Below are positions 49,813 to 58,339 of a DNA stretch of 64,000 nucleotides, in pieces. The stretch spans positions 1,576,819 through 1,640,818 of the forward strand of contig NZ_LELK01000001.1 of NCBI RefSeq assembly GCF_001039475.1, read 5' to 3'. The stretch's first letter is position 1, and every line of letters starts with the position of its first letter. Under the pieces are notes generated by a model that saw only the letters and a list, made by a program, of their open reading frames with translations, had not been told where the DNA came from and did not search any database. The translations under genes were made by a program, and so were the position numbers. This stretch comes from Guptibacillus hwajinpoensis (GTDB taxonomy: Bacteria > Bacillota > Bacilli > Bacillales > Guptibacillaceae).

Positions 49813-49871
49813 ACTATATAGTAATAATAGAACCAAAGACTATTTTAAGGAAGTAGGCACAATAATGTGCC
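49813..49871. promoter_or_regulatory. Two inverted repeats in the FMN reductase/HxlR control region
   Basis: ACTATATAGT at 49813-49822 and GGCACA-ATAA-TGTGCC at 49856-49871. HxlR-type repressors such as YodB and HypR bind short palindromes in such divergent regions; which of the two is used is unknown. Confidence 0.45.
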
Positions 49872-49907
49872 ATAGTATACAAAAAGATACCTACAGGAGG
49901 AAACGAA

Positions 49908-50258
49908 ATGCCTCATGAATGTAAAGTGGAAACAGCATTAGATATACTCGTTGGAAAGTGGAAGCCAGTTATCCTTTTTCACATATTTCAAGAAGAAGTT
50001 TTACGTTTTAGTGAACTACAACGTTTAATTCCTGATATCACAAAGAAAATGCTTACAACTCAATTAAGGGAATTAGAGTATCACGATATTATTAACCGTA
50101 AAGTCTATGCCCAAGTACCACCAAAGGTTGAATATTCAATAACTGATTATGGAAAAGGCTTAACGCCACTTTTGGATTCAATGCATAATTGGGGATTGTC
50201 ACATTTAGAGCACTTAGATCAGATATACGGGGAAAGTAAATTGGAGAAAAATAACTAA
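49908..50258 (+). CDS. HxlR family transcriptional regulator
   Basis: A 116-residue winged-helix protein with the HxlR signature (CKVETALDILVGKWKPVILFHI, LRFSELQRLIPDITKKMLTTQLRELEYHDII, KVEYSITDYGKGL). Cys5 is in the position of the redox-active N-terminal Cys of YodB/CatR-type thiol sensors, which suggests response to quinones or electrophiles. AGGAGG site before the ATG. Confidence 0.9.
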   Translation: MPHECKVETALDILVGKWKPVILFHIFQEEVLRFSELQRLIPDITKKMLTTQLRELEYHDIINRKVYAQVPPKVEYSITDYGKGLTPLLDSMHNWGLSHLEHLDQIYGESKLEKNN

Positions 50259-50312
50259 AAAGAGCTATGTGTCACGTACCTTTCTAATATGATTCATTTA
50301 AATCACATCACT

Positions 50313-50352
50313 AAAAAAGACCAGAAGCTCGACTCGAAGCTACCTGGTCTTT
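50313..50352 (-). terminator. Bidirectional terminator between HxlR and SDR genes
   Basis: AAAGACCAG-AGCT ... AGCT-CTGGTCTTT stem; U6 on the minus strand, UUU on the plus. Confidence 0.85.
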
Positions 50353-50372
50353 CTGTATTATATAAGATGTAC

Positions 50373-51158
50373 TTAAATCTCCATTTCCCAACGCGCTTTT
50401 TCCGTTTTCTTCAACTGATCTTCTGTTTCCTGAGGATACACCGTGCGGAATTTATGGTTGTCTGCAGGAATGATTTCAATCATCTTGTCGATCATATCTT
50501 TCGGATCGAACAGATCATTTAACGCAGCCTGCTGCTTCTCGATCTCTTCTCTTGGTGTAAAGTTCTTAACCTCATCGTACCACTTCCACATTTCTTCTGC
50601 GCTTCGTTTGTTGAAACCTGTATCGTACGCACCTGGATTAATTGTCGCGACCTGTACACCGAACTCTTTCAATTCATTATGCATTGTTTGAGCAATACCT
50701 TCGAGTGCGTGCTTAGAAGCCGTGTATGGACCTACGAACGGAGTAGCTGAAATACCAGCCATCGAGCTCATGAACACGATTTTTCCACTACCTTTTTTCA
50801 CAAACTTTTGCGCAGCAATCTGTGCTGACTCAAGCGTTGCGAACACGTTCACCTCAAACAAAGCACGGAACCGATCCATCGGCACCTCTCCGAGAGGACC
50901 TCCTTCGTTAATCGCTGCGTTCGCTACGAAGATATCAAAATCGTACTCCTCGATCTGCTTGCGGTCCCGCTCGTTTGTAATATCCAGCTTGAATACTTCG
51001 ATATCAAGATCCTGTTCACGTGCTTCACGCAATAAGTCCGTTTTCTGTGATGTTAATTCAGTCGTTGCAATAATCTTATGTCCCTTCTTCGCAAGACCTA
51101 GTGAAGCACCCCGCGCGAGGCCACTCCCTGCACCTGTCATAAAGATTGTTTTACTCAT
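50373..51158 (-). CDS. SDR family oxidoreductase
   Basis: A 261-residue classical short-chain dehydrogenase: cofactor motif TGAGSGLARG, NAAINEGGPLG in place of NNAG, catalytic Ser (SSMAGIS) and Tyr-x3-Lys (YTASK). Substrate unknown. GGAGG fits the ATG at 51156-51158. Monocistronic. Confidence 0.88.
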   Translation of the reverse strand: MSKTIFMTGAGSGLARGASLGLAKKGHKIIATTELTSQKTDLLREAREQDLDIEVFKLDITNERDRKQIEEYDFDIFVANAAINEGGPLGEVPMDRFRALFEVNVFATLESAQIAAQKFVKKGSGKIVFMSSMAGISATPFVGPYTASKHALEGIAQTMHNELKEFGVQVATINPGAYDTGFNKRSAEEMWKWYDEVKNFTPREEIEKQQAALNDLFDPKDMIDKMIEIIPADNHKFRTVYPQETEDQLKKTEKARWEMEI

Positions 51159-51399
51159 CGTCATTCCTCCAATTCATTCGTTATAACCTGTTACATGTCT
51201 TCCCGCTCATTCCTTGTTCAAAACAAACTGAAATGAGAGAAAAAAAGATAGGAGTCCCTTATTGTTGAATCGAATCACTAGTAATGCTCATTTAGCTTTC
51301 TACCACTTTCCATTTCCAATTATTTCAAACATCGCCTGCTCAGCGATAGTTTCAATACATCTGCGTATTAATTCCCCCTTCCTTCATTAACCCTCAACA

Positions 51400-51432
51400 A
51401 AAAAAAGAACCATGAGTACTCCCCCATGATTC
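51400..51432 (-). terminator. Rho-independent terminator of the repeat-protein gene
   Basis: Minus-strand GAATCATG (51425-51432)/CATGGTTC (51407-51414) stem, U8 tail. Confidence 0.85.
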
Positions 51433-51440
51433 CTGAATTC

Positions 51441-51695
51441 CTATCTATAAACCGTTCCGTGTCCGTGATGGTAACCATACCCCGGATAGTAACCACTGTG
51501 ACCGTGATGATATCCGTATCCAGGAGCAGATCCACCTTGCCCGTGGTGGTAGCCATAGCCTGGTACATACGTGCCGTGTCCATGGTGATAGCCGTAACCT
51601 GGAATATAGGTCCCATGCCCATGATGGTACCCACCCCCAGGATAATAGCCACCATGACCGGTATGATACACGGGTCTTCCATATGCGTTATACAA
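51441..51695 (-). CDS. His/Gly/Tyr-rich tandem-repeat protein, probable spore coat protein
   Basis: An 84-residue protein made almost entirely of 13-residue repeats: YHHGHGTYIPGYG, YHHGHGTYVPGYG, YHHGQGGSAPGYG, YHHGHSGYYPGYG, then YHHGHGTVYR, preceded by a partial copy. The DNA is a 39-bp tandem repeat. It contains no Cys and no membrane segment. The open frame extends to 51836, but GAGGGGGG fits the TTG at 51693-51695. A sigma-K-like promoter lies 31 bp upstream, so mother-cell expression and a coat or crust location are likely. The paired His could bind metals and the Tyr could be cross-linked; both are inferences. Confidence 0.72.
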   Translation of the reverse strand: MYNAYGRPVYHTGHGGYYPGGGYHHGHGTYIPGYGYHHGHGTYVPGYGYHHGQGGSAPGYGYHHGHSGYYPGYGYHHGHGTVYR

Positions 51696-51725
51696 CAAAA
51701 GCCCCCCTCTTTCATTCCTACACGA

Positions 51726-51754
51726 TAGACTATGTGGTTGTAGAGTCAAGCGTT
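51726..51754 (-). promoter_or_regulatory. Sigma-K-like promoter of the repeat-protein gene
   Basis: Minus strand: -35 AACG (51751-51754), 16-bp spacer, -10 CATAGTCTA (51726-51734). Fits sigma-K except for the last -35 base; same geometry as the promoters at 13860 and 14083. Confidence 0.6.
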
Positions 51755-51904
51755 TGGGCATGTGACTAGTCTCGTGATGCTGCGGTTGTTCGCACGAAGT
51801 AAAATCATCTTTCATAATCAAGTAGATGATCACCACTTCATGTTAAACTAATGCTAGAATATCGATTTTCCTACAGTATCCATAGAAATACTTAAATACT
51901 AGTT

Positions 51905-52684
51905 ATGGTAGACGGGGCAGACTTCTCTATCAAATATTATGCGACTTATGAGGTGATCTCTCTGATTGATTATTTCAAACGCTACATCACTTCAAACACT
52001 GCCGGAAGATTACATATCCTCTATGAGGTCACACTTGCTTCGCTAGTGGTCTATTCCATCATCGTCGACACCAACTACTCCTTAGACTGGTTCATCTGGG
52101 GAATCTTAGTGATCGATTATGTTACACGTTTTGCTGTGAGTGACAATAAAGTGGAATTCGTTAAAACCAATGTACTAGAATTAATCGCCATCATCCCACT
52201 CGGGGAAATCTTCCAGTCCGCACGATTGATCCGGCTCTTTCGCGTTCTCCGATTACTAGCGATCATCAAGAAACGAAAATCATCGTTGAATGAAGTGTTT
52301 AGTCGATTAAACGTAGACAGATACATTATCCTCCTTATCGCATCGATGTTCATCGCCTCCTTGCCGATGGTCTGGTTAGAACCAGAATTCGAGCACTATG
52401 GCGACGCGCTCTGGTGGGTGATCGTTACAACGACGACTGTTGGCTACGGTGACCTGTACCCTGTAACTGGAATTGGTCGAATCATAGCGATCTTCTATAT
52501 GCTTGTCGGGATATCATTGATTGGTATCGTGACTGGTACTGTAGCGTCAATGATTACGAAGCGGAAAAAGGTCCTCCCACCGGAACTTACCTTTGTTCAT
52601 AACAAAATTGACGAGTATCCAGAGCTTACCGATGAAGATTACGAGGAGATTGTGCGGCAGATTAGGAAGATGAAGAAAGGATAG
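51905..52684 (+). CDS. Voltage-gated potassium channel-like protein
   Basis: A membrane channel of up to 259 residues with about five to six helices. An arginine-bearing segment (SARLIRLFRVLRLLAIIKKRK) resembles a voltage-sensor S4, and the selectivity filter TTTTVGYGDLYP lies before the last helix. The start is uncertain: the ATG at 51905 has no clear ribosome binding site, whereas TATGAGGTGATC near 51950 could serve a downstream non-ATG start. Mediates K+ flux across the plasma membrane. Confidence 0.82.
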   Translation: MVDGADFSIKYYATYEVISLIDYFKRYITSNTAGRLHILYEVTLASLVVYSIIVDTNYSLDWFIWGILVIDYVTRFAVSDNKVEFVKTNVLELIAIIPLGEIFQSARLIRLFRVLRLLAIIKKRKSSLNEVFSRLNVDRYIILLIASMFIASLPMVWLEPEFEHYGDALWWVIVTTTTVGYGDLYPVTGIGRIIAIFYMLVGISLIGIVTGTVASMITKRKKVLPPELTFVHNKIDEYPELTDEDYEEIVRQIRKMKKG

Positions 52685-52734
52685 CCTAACGAGTTCAGTT
52701 TTGGAGTACAAAACGTGAGAATGCCTAACGAATC

Positions 52735-52770
52735 GAGCATCAAATTGTCTTTCAATTTGATGCTCTTTTT
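52735..52770 (+). terminator. Rho-independent terminator of the channel gene
   Basis: Perfect 13-bp stem GAGCATCAAATTG/CAATTTGATGCTC, 5-nt loop, U5. Confidence 0.92.
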
Positions 52771-52868
52771 CGTTATTCCTTAGGTTCTTAATCTTAGGAA
52801 ATCCAACCCAAACTCACAAAACGAAAAAGTAGGAATACAGTAATATTGAAAAACCAGAAGGATGGTGA

Positions 52869-53240
52869 GTGACCATACACACTTTTCATCATGGAAACGA
52901 CCGAAGCCTTTTTCAATTCATGAACTGCGTTAATCAATGGATAACGATTACGTTTAAAAACGGACAAAAATTTCAAGTGTATCCTACTTCAATCGGCTTC
53001 ACATCAGTAAGCGGATATGTACCGCACACGGTGTATAACGCATTAACTTGTCGGGGAAGTGAAATCAAATCAATAGCTCAAGCTCAGGGTTGTTTAAATC
53101 AATGGGTACAAGTAACCCTAAAGAATAATATCACTCTTTCCTTTTATTTAACTTCCTACGACGAGCAATACGTTGGAGGAAACTTGCAAACGAACGAGCT
53201 CCTTAAGTACTCTGACTTAATTGCAGACGTCACTTGCTAG
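52869..53240 (+). CDS. Small protein with internal duplication, unknown function
   Basis: A 123-residue protein starting with GTG. Two halves resemble each other: MNCVNQWITITFKNGQKFQV at about 18-37 and QGCLNQWVQVTLKNNITLSF at about 75-94, i.e. a C-[VL]-NQW-[IV]-x-[IV]-T-x-KN unit used twice, each followed by a beta-rich stretch. Cys pairs near both units and the terminal Cys suggest disulfide or coat cross-linking. No family recognised. AT-rich upstream region. Confidence 0.65.
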   Translation: MTIHTFHHGNDRSLFQFMNCVNQWITITFKNGQKFQVYPTSIGFTSVSGYVPHTVYNALTCRGSEIKSIAQAQGCLNQWVQVTLKNNITLSFYLTSYDEQYVGGNLQTNELLKYSDLIADVTC

Positions 53241-53326
53241 CGGAACAAAAGCATTAAACAGCAACTAATAGAACAAGTTAACTCTTGCCTAATCTTATCC
53301 AGCCTACACCTCCCCCTTAATACGAA

Positions 53327-53363
53327 ATGAGAAGAAGCTAGCTAACTAGCTTCTTCTTCTCAT
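53327..53363 (+). terminator. Hairpin terminator downstream of the duplicated-domain protein
   Basis: ATGAGAAGAAGCTAG/CTAGCTTCTTCTTCTCAT stem, loop CTAA. Confidence 0.7.
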
Positions 53364-53386
53364 TAGGAGAAATCGCAAGTTCGCGA

Positions 53387-53397
53387 GTGACAGGCAC
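53387..53397. repeat. Family B repeat, inverted copy
   Basis: GTGACAGGCAC, the exact complement of the 11-bp core at 10590 and 26943. Confidence 0.55.
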
Positions 53398-53623
53398 TTG
53401 TCGAATTTTCTTCCTCCCCGCTATTCCTTGATTCCTATAGCTAACCGCAAAAACTCCCAACTTTTTAGGTACACAAAACCGTCAATAATGTTATACTATA
53501 AAGTAATTAATGCATCATATTAAGCAAAAAAACGAATAATGTGTTATATTGTTGAATTTTAAGGTATTTTGTCACTACATATCACCCCATGGCCCTTAAT
53601 TTTAATAGAGAAGGAGTTTGATC

Positions 53624-54442
53624 GTGACGAAAAAAGAAACGGTTTATGTTGTATCAGATTCGGTCGGAGAAACAGCTGAACTACTAGTGAAGGCTGTGGC
53701 AACGCAATTTTTCGGACAAGAAGTCGATATTAAGCACTTTTCTTTTGTAAAGAGCTCACAGGATATTAACAATGTGATTACTGCGGCGAAGTACAATCAC
53801 TCTATCATTGCTTACACCATCGTCTTAGAGGAATTAAAACTCGAGCTAGATCAAAGAGCTCACGCGGAAAACGTGATTGCTGTTGATTTAATGCAGCCTC
53901 TGTTGGACGCCTTCACTAAGAAATTTGATCGGCAGCCTCATCGTCAACCAGGTCAAATGCGAAAGCTAGATGAAGACTATTTTAAACGGGTAGAAGCGAT
54001 TGAGTTTGCGGTGAAATACGATGACGGACAGGAAGTCTGGGGACTAAAGAATGCAGACATCGTCCTCGTTGGGGTGTCTCGGACATCGAAGACGCCTCTC
54101 TCGATGTACTTGGCCAACAAGCAATACAAGGTAGCGAATATCCCGCTTATTCCAGAAGTCCCTCCTCCCGCGGAACTTTTTAACGTTCCAAGGAAAAAAT
54201 GCATTGGATTGATGATTTCACCTGACAAACTATATGAAATTCGAAAAGAACGATTGAAAAGTCTGGGACTAACAAACTCAGCCAATTATGCCTCACTTGA
54301 ACGAATTTTTGATGAAATGACAAGCGCTGAAAACATTATGAAACGAATCGGATGTCCTGTCATCGATGTTTCAAATAAAGCGATTGAAGAGACAGCTGAT
54401 ATTATCTTATCCATCATTCAAAAAAGGGAGAGCTTACTATAA
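53624..54442 (+). CDS. Pyruvate, phosphate dikinase regulatory protein
   Basis: A 272-residue bifunctional Ser/Thr kinase/phosphotransferase (DUF299, B. subtilis YqfL type). The P-loop GVSRTSKT is near residue 147; the N-terminus TVYVVSDSVGETAELLVKA and DPxxL-like VPRKKCIGLMISPDKL are typical. It inactivates PPDK by ADP-dependent phosphorylation of a Thr next to the catalytic His and reactivates it by Pi-dependent dephosphorylation. AAGGAG fits the GTG at 53624. It overlaps ppdK by one base. Confidence 0.92.
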   Translation: MTKKETVYVVSDSVGETAELLVKAVATQFFGQEVDIKHFSFVKSSQDINNVITAAKYNHSIIAYTIVLEELKLELDQRAHAENVIAVDLMQPLLDAFTKKFDRQPHRQPGQMRKLDEDYFKRVEAIEFAVKYDDGQEVWGLKNADIVLVGVSRTSKTPLSMYLANKQYKVANIPLIPEVPPPAELFNVPRKKCIGLMISPDKLYEIRKERLKSLGLTNSANYASLERIFDEMTSAENIMKRIGCPVIDVSNKAIEETADIILSIIQKRESLL

Positions 54443-57117
54443 TGGACAACAAATTTGTATTCCTATTTGATCATTCGAAAAACAGCGGCAAGGAACTACT
54501 CGGTGGTAAAGGAGCGAACTTAGCGGAAATGACTCGCATTGGGTTGCCCGTTCCGTACGGTTTTACAATTACGACCGATGCTTGTAAAGCGTATTACGAT
54601 GCAGGAAAGTCCCTCTCAACTGAAGTCAAATCTCAAGTAGTAGAAGCCCTAACGAAACTTGAAAACAAAACGGACAAACAATTTGGAAACCCAATCAACC
54701 CGCTTCTTGTATCTGTACGTTCAGGAGCCGTTCATTCCATGCCAGGCATGATGGACACCGTTCTTAACCTTGGAATGAATGATGATACCGTTAAAGGCAT
54801 GGCTGAGCTAACGAATAACCCTCGTTTCGCATATGATTCCTACCGTCGATTTATTCAAATGTTCAGCAGTGTTGTGCTAGATGTTGACCATTACCACTTT
54901 GAACACCATCTAGAAGATTACAGGGAAAGCAAGGGCTACCAATCCGATACCGAACTATCAGCCGAAGATTGGAAAGCAATAATAGAAGAATACAAATCCA
55001 TCGTGAGTAAACAAGCGAAACAACCCTTCCCACAGGATCCAAAGGAACAGCTTTTCCTAACGATCGATGCCGTGTTTGATTCATGGAACAATCAGCGCGC
55101 CATCCTCTATCGTCGCCTTCACGATATACCTGGTCATCTTGGCACGGCTGTTAATATTCAAAGCATGGTATTTGGAAATATGGGAGAAGATTCGGGTACA
55201 GGAGTCGCTTTCACACGCAATCCATCGACCGGAGAATCAAAGCTTTATGGAGAATACTTAATCAACGCGCAAGGCGAGGACGTTGTTGCAGGAATCCGTA
55301 CGCCACAACCGATCTCCACCCTTCAAGATGAAATGCCTGATGTGTTTCAACAATTTGTAGAAACATGCAAGCTATTAGAAAATCACTACAAAGATATGCA
55401 GGACATCGAGTTTACGGTAGAAGGCGGGAAACTGTTTATCCTTCAAACACGCACAGGAAAACGAACGGCCGAGGCAGCGATTCGAATCGCAGTTGAGATG
55501 GTAAAAGAAGAGATTATGGACGAGCGAACGGCTCTACTACGTGTCGACCCTGATCAGCTCAGTCAGCTACTGCATCACCGACTCGACCCTGACCATAAGA
55601 GTAAGCAGTTAACGACTGGCTTGCCCGCTTCCCCAGGTGCCGCCACAGGGATTGTCGTCTTTGATGCGGATGTAGCAGAAGTACGATCAAAGAATAAAGA
55701 AAAAGTCATTCTTGTTCGTCCTGAAACAACACCTGATGATATTCATGGCATCGTAGCTTCAGAGGCGACTGTTACGAGCCGCGGAGGCATGACGAGTCAT
55801 GCAGCGGTTGTAGCTAGAGGGATGGGAAAAGCATGTATTTGCGGGTGTGATTCTTTGAAAATTAACTTGGATTCCAAACAATTTAGTGTAGGGTCAACAA
55901 CTGTTCATGAAGGGGACACCATTACGATCGATGGTTCAACTGGTCACATCTTCCTCGGCGAAATTCCAATGATCGAACCTGAGCTATCCGATGATTTCCT
56001 ATTATTGCTTCGCTGGGCCGACAAAGAAGCAACGATGGAAGTGCGAGCCAATGCGGATAACCCAATCGATGCAAAGAAAGCACTGGATTTCGGCGCAAAA
56101 GGCATTGGACTTTGTCGCACAGAGCATATGTTTATGGATGCCTCGCGCATTCCTACAGTAAGAAATATGATTCTGTCTGAAACGACCGAAGAACGAAAAG
56201 ATGCTCTTGAGAAACTCCTGCCTATGCAGCAAGAGGATTTCGAGGGGATTTTTGAAACAATGCAGGGTCATCCCATTACCGTACGGTTACTAGATCCACC
56301 ACTACATGAGTTTTTACCAGACAAAGAAGAACTTCTTGTTGCGGTGACAAAGCTTCAGCTGACAGATCCAGACTCAACCGAATTACAAGAGAAGCAAAAT
56401 CTTCTACGAAAAGTAAAGGTATTAGAGGAATCAAATCCTATGTTAGGACATCGCGGTTGTCGATTAGGAATGATTCACCCTGAAATCTATGAAATGCAAA
56501 TCATCGCTATCTTTAATGCGATGTCTAACGTGAAGGAAAAAGGAATCAGTGTGAAGCCTGAGATCATGATTCCACTAGTCAGTCACGTGAACGAACTGAA
56601 AGAGATGCGTCAGCTGGTACTCAACGTAGGGAATAGGCTTCAAAAAGAAACAGGTCAAGATTTCGACTACTTGATTGGAACGATGATCGAAACTCCTCGC
56701 GCTGCACTTACAGCTGATGGAGTTGCCGAAGAAGCAGACTTCTTCTCTTTTGGAACGAACGATCTCACGCAAACAACGTATGGTTTTAGTCGAGATGACG
56801 CTGAAGGCAAGTTTCTCCAACATTATGTGGATAATGATATCCTACCGAAAAATCCGTTTGTTTCATTGGATCAAGATGGTGTTGGTAAACTAGTCGAAAG
56901 CGGCGTCAAACTAGGCAGGAAAACAAAACCTACCTTGAAAACAGGGATATGTGGAGAGCACGGCGGTGAGAAAGAATCGATCTCTTTCTGCTTCCAACTC
57001 GGACTGGATTACGTAAGCTGCTCACCTTTCCGCGTTCCTTCTGCAAGACTCGCAACCGCTCAGGCTGCCATTCGTTATGAGGAAAGCAATCGGCGGAAAG
57101 AACATCAGTATCACTAA
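54442..57117 (+). CDS. ppdK: Pyruvate, phosphate dikinase
   Basis: An 891-residue enzyme that interconverts pyruvate, ATP and Pi with PEP, AMP and PPi. N-terminal ATP-grasp domain (GGKGANLAEMTRIGLPVP; GNMGEDSGTGVAFTRNP), swivelling phospho-His domain with the block TSRGGMTSHAA containing the catalytic His near 452 and the regulatory Thr two residues before it, and a C-terminal PEP/pyruvate TIM barrel (GICGEHGGE near 840). Normal full length. Coupled to its regulator, so flux between glycolysis and gluconeogenesis is controlled by the adenylate state. Confidence 0.96.
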   Translation: MDNKFVFLFDHSKNSGKELLGGKGANLAEMTRIGLPVPYGFTITTDACKAYYDAGKSLSTEVKSQVVEALTKLENKTDKQFGNPINPLLVSVRSGAVHSMPGMMDTVLNLGMNDDTVKGMAELTNNPRFAYDSYRRFIQMFSSVVLDVDHYHFEHHLEDYRESKGYQSDTELSAEDWKAIIEEYKSIVSKQAKQPFPQDPKEQLFLTIDAVFDSWNNQRAILYRRLHDIPGHLGTAVNIQSMVFGNMGEDSGTGVAFTRNPSTGESKLYGEYLINAQGEDVVAGIRTPQPISTLQDEMPDVFQQFVETCKLLENHYKDMQDIEFTVEGGKLFILQTRTGKRTAEAAIRIAVEMVKEEIMDERTALLRVDPDQLSQLLHHRLDPDHKSKQLTTGLPASPGAATGIVVFDADVAEVRSKNKEKVILVRPETTPDDIHGIVASEATVTSRGGMTSHAAVVARGMGKACICGCDSLKINLDSKQFSVGSTTVHEGDTITIDGSTGHIFLGEIPMIEPELSDDFLLLLRWADKEATMEVRANADNPIDAKKALDFGAKGIGLCRTEHMFMDASRIPTVRNMILSETTEERKDALEKLLPMQQEDFEGIFETMQGHPITVRLLDPPLHEFLPDKEELLVAVTKLQLTDPDSTELQEKQNLLRKVKVLEESNPMLGHRGCRLGMIHPEIYEMQIIAIFNAMSNVKEKGISVKPEIMIPLVSHVNELKEMRQLVLNVGNRLQKETGQDFDYLIGTMIETPRAALTADGVAEEADFFSFGTNDLTQTTYGFSRDDAEGKFLQHYVDNDILPKNPFVSLDQDGVGKLVESGVKLGRKTKPTLKTGICGEHGGEKESISFCFQLGLDYVSCSPFRVPSARLATAQAAIRYEESNRRKEHQYH

Positions 57118-57143
57118 AACGAAGGATTGACTTAGAATCTACG

Positions 57144-57178
57144 AAGGGAGCTCTAGCATTTAGAGCTCCCTTTGTTTT
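57144..57178 (+). terminator. Rho-independent terminator of ppdK
   Basis: AAGGGAGCTCTA/TAGAGCTCCCTT stem, U-rich tail UUUGUUUUG. Confidence 0.92.
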
Positions 57179-57243
57179 GTTTAATACCCTTAGAATACCT
57201 AAGAATCTTTAACTATCTCCTGAATAGAAGTTGAGGTGAAGTT

Positions 57244-57339
57244 ATGAATATTATTACTTCTATTTGGATAAAACAACAAATAGCAAGAATAAATAATGTA
57301 TATGGAGGTTTTATTCTATGGGATTTATCTGGAGTTTAA
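57244..57339 (+). CDS. Possible leader peptide upstream of the GlsB-type gene
   Basis: A 31-codon frame (MNIITSIWIKQQIARINNVY, then GGFILWDLSGV) with a GAGGTGA ribosome binding site. It runs 22 bases into the GlsB-type gene in another frame. Could be a translational coupling leader; chance occurrence is not excluded. Confidence 0.25.
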   Translation: MNIITSIWIKQQIARINNVYGGFILWDLSGV

Positions 57340-57578
57340 TCATAGGCGGTATCATTGGCTGGCTTGCTGGCGTAATAACGGGACGTGATGTTCCAGGAGG
57401 AATTATCGGAAATATTATTGCAGGATTTATTGGAGCATGGTTAGGGACTCTTATATTAGGCGATTGGGGACCAGATATTGGTGGGTTTGCGATTATCCCA
57501 GCTATTATAGGGTCAATTATACTAGTGTTAATTGTGAGTTTTATTCTTGGTAAAGTTCGTAAAAGTTCGTCTGAATAA
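57318..57578 (+). CDS. GlsB/YeaQ/YmgE family stress membrane protein
   Basis: An 86-residue protein with three membrane helices and the family pattern GFIWSLIIGGIIGWLAGVI, GGIIGNIIAGFIGAWLG. Members are small stress-response membrane proteins (transglycosylase-associated). GGAGG site nine bases before the ATG; followed by a strong hairpin. Confidence 0.88.
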   Translation: MGFIWSLIIGGIIGWLAGVITGRDVPGGIIGNIIAGFIGAWLGTLILGDWGPDIGGFAIIPAIIGSIILVLIVSFILGKVRKSSSE

Positions 57579-57608
57579 GAATCGCAGCAACGATTCTGTA
57601 ATTCCATC

Positions 57609-57696
57609 TCATAAATAAAAGGAGCACTAATTTACAATAATTAGTGCTCCTTTTCACTTCTTCTTTCGTTATTATCCATCGGGAGTGCCGTCCCCG
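57609..57696. repeat. Family C element, copy 3, with perfect inner hairpin
   Basis: AAAAGGAGCACTAA (57617-57630) and TTAGTGCTCCTTTT (57641-57654) form a perfect stem that also serves as terminator of the GlsB-type gene; 30 bases later follows GGGAGTGCCGTCCCCGCG, corresponding to the right arm of copy 1 (GAGAACCGTCCCC). Confidence 0.6.
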
Positions 57697-57762
57697 CGAT
57701 GCGTATAGTGCACAAATTAAAAGACGGTGATCAACAGATCACTTGGTCTTTTAGTAATGTCA

Positions 57763-58281
57763 TCAAACTGATTCACTAGAACCACGTTCTTGTTTTTCAC
57801 TTGATTCTCGTGAAATTTCTCTCCCAAGCTTTCTTATTCGGTGAATTTGTCCTAAATTCATGCCGAGCCATGCTCCAATAAATGCGAAACTATCATTAGG
57901 AAAGTTCAGGGGAACAGAGCCTATATCTGATACGACTACCATCACTGTCAAACCAATCGTTATAGCCAGAATGATGAGTAACCCTATACTCGCTTTTATC
58001 TTCCACTGCTTCTTCCCGTGACGCTCGATCTCGAAGGTCTGCACTCGCTGCATAGCTCTTGTACCTATGACCTTTCCTGTCAGTAGTGTAAACAACATAT
58101 TCGCTACAAGGAGCCATAAGATGGCACACAACACACCCAAAATGATTGTAGTTGAAACTGCTGTAACTTCTACAAAGAACCACAACAAAGCGAATACCAA
58201 TAGCATCCCTAGATTATTTTGAATTAAAAGCTTCTTTTTTAATCGCTTAACTTCTTGTAAATCCCAATTTCCTTCCTCCAT
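57763..58281 (-). CDS. Membrane protein of unknown function
   Basis: A 172-residue protein with four helices (LGMLLVFALLWFFVEVTAV, TIILGVLCAILWLLVANMLF, ASIGLLIILAITIGLTVMVV, SFAFIGAWLGMNLGQI) and a charged C-terminal tail. No family recognised with confidence. AAGGTGA fits the ATG at 58279-58281. It lies 58 bp downstream of the DUF4181 gene on the same strand; both may be one unit. Confidence 0.7.
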   Translation of the reverse strand: MEEGNWDLQEVKRLKKKLLIQNNLGMLLVFALLWFFVEVTAVSTTIILGVLCAILWLLVANMLFTLLTGKVIGTRAMQRVQTFEIERHGKKQWKIKASIGLLIILAITIGLTVMVVVSDIGSVPLNFPNDSFAFIGAWLGMNLGQIHRIRKLGREISRESSEKQERGSSESV

Positions 58282-58339
58282 TGGAGCTCACCTTCCCATT
58301 GAACATCTCTATTTCGCTTTCACCTTACCATAATCAATT

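Larger units (their letters stand above)
53241..53623. other. Intergenic region upstream of the PPDK regulator
   Basis: 383 bp holding a terminator (53327-53363), a family B repeat (53387-53397) and the AT-rich control region of the next operon with a possible extended -10 (TG at 53542, TATATT at 53545-53550). No open frame of note. Confidence 0.55.

Noticed and set aside
51368-51728. Further open frames in the repeat-protein region on both strands
   Set aside because: They are frame shadows of the 39-bp tandem repeat (Met/Val/Ile-rich translations without a start signal).
51696-51836. N-terminal extension of the His/Gly/Tyr repeat protein
   Set aside because: It covers the sigma-K-like promoter and lacks a ribosome binding site; composition differs completely from the repeats.
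53977-54285. Antisense frame within the PPDK regulator gene
   Set aside because: The plus-strand gene is a full-length family member; the antisense frame has no start signal.
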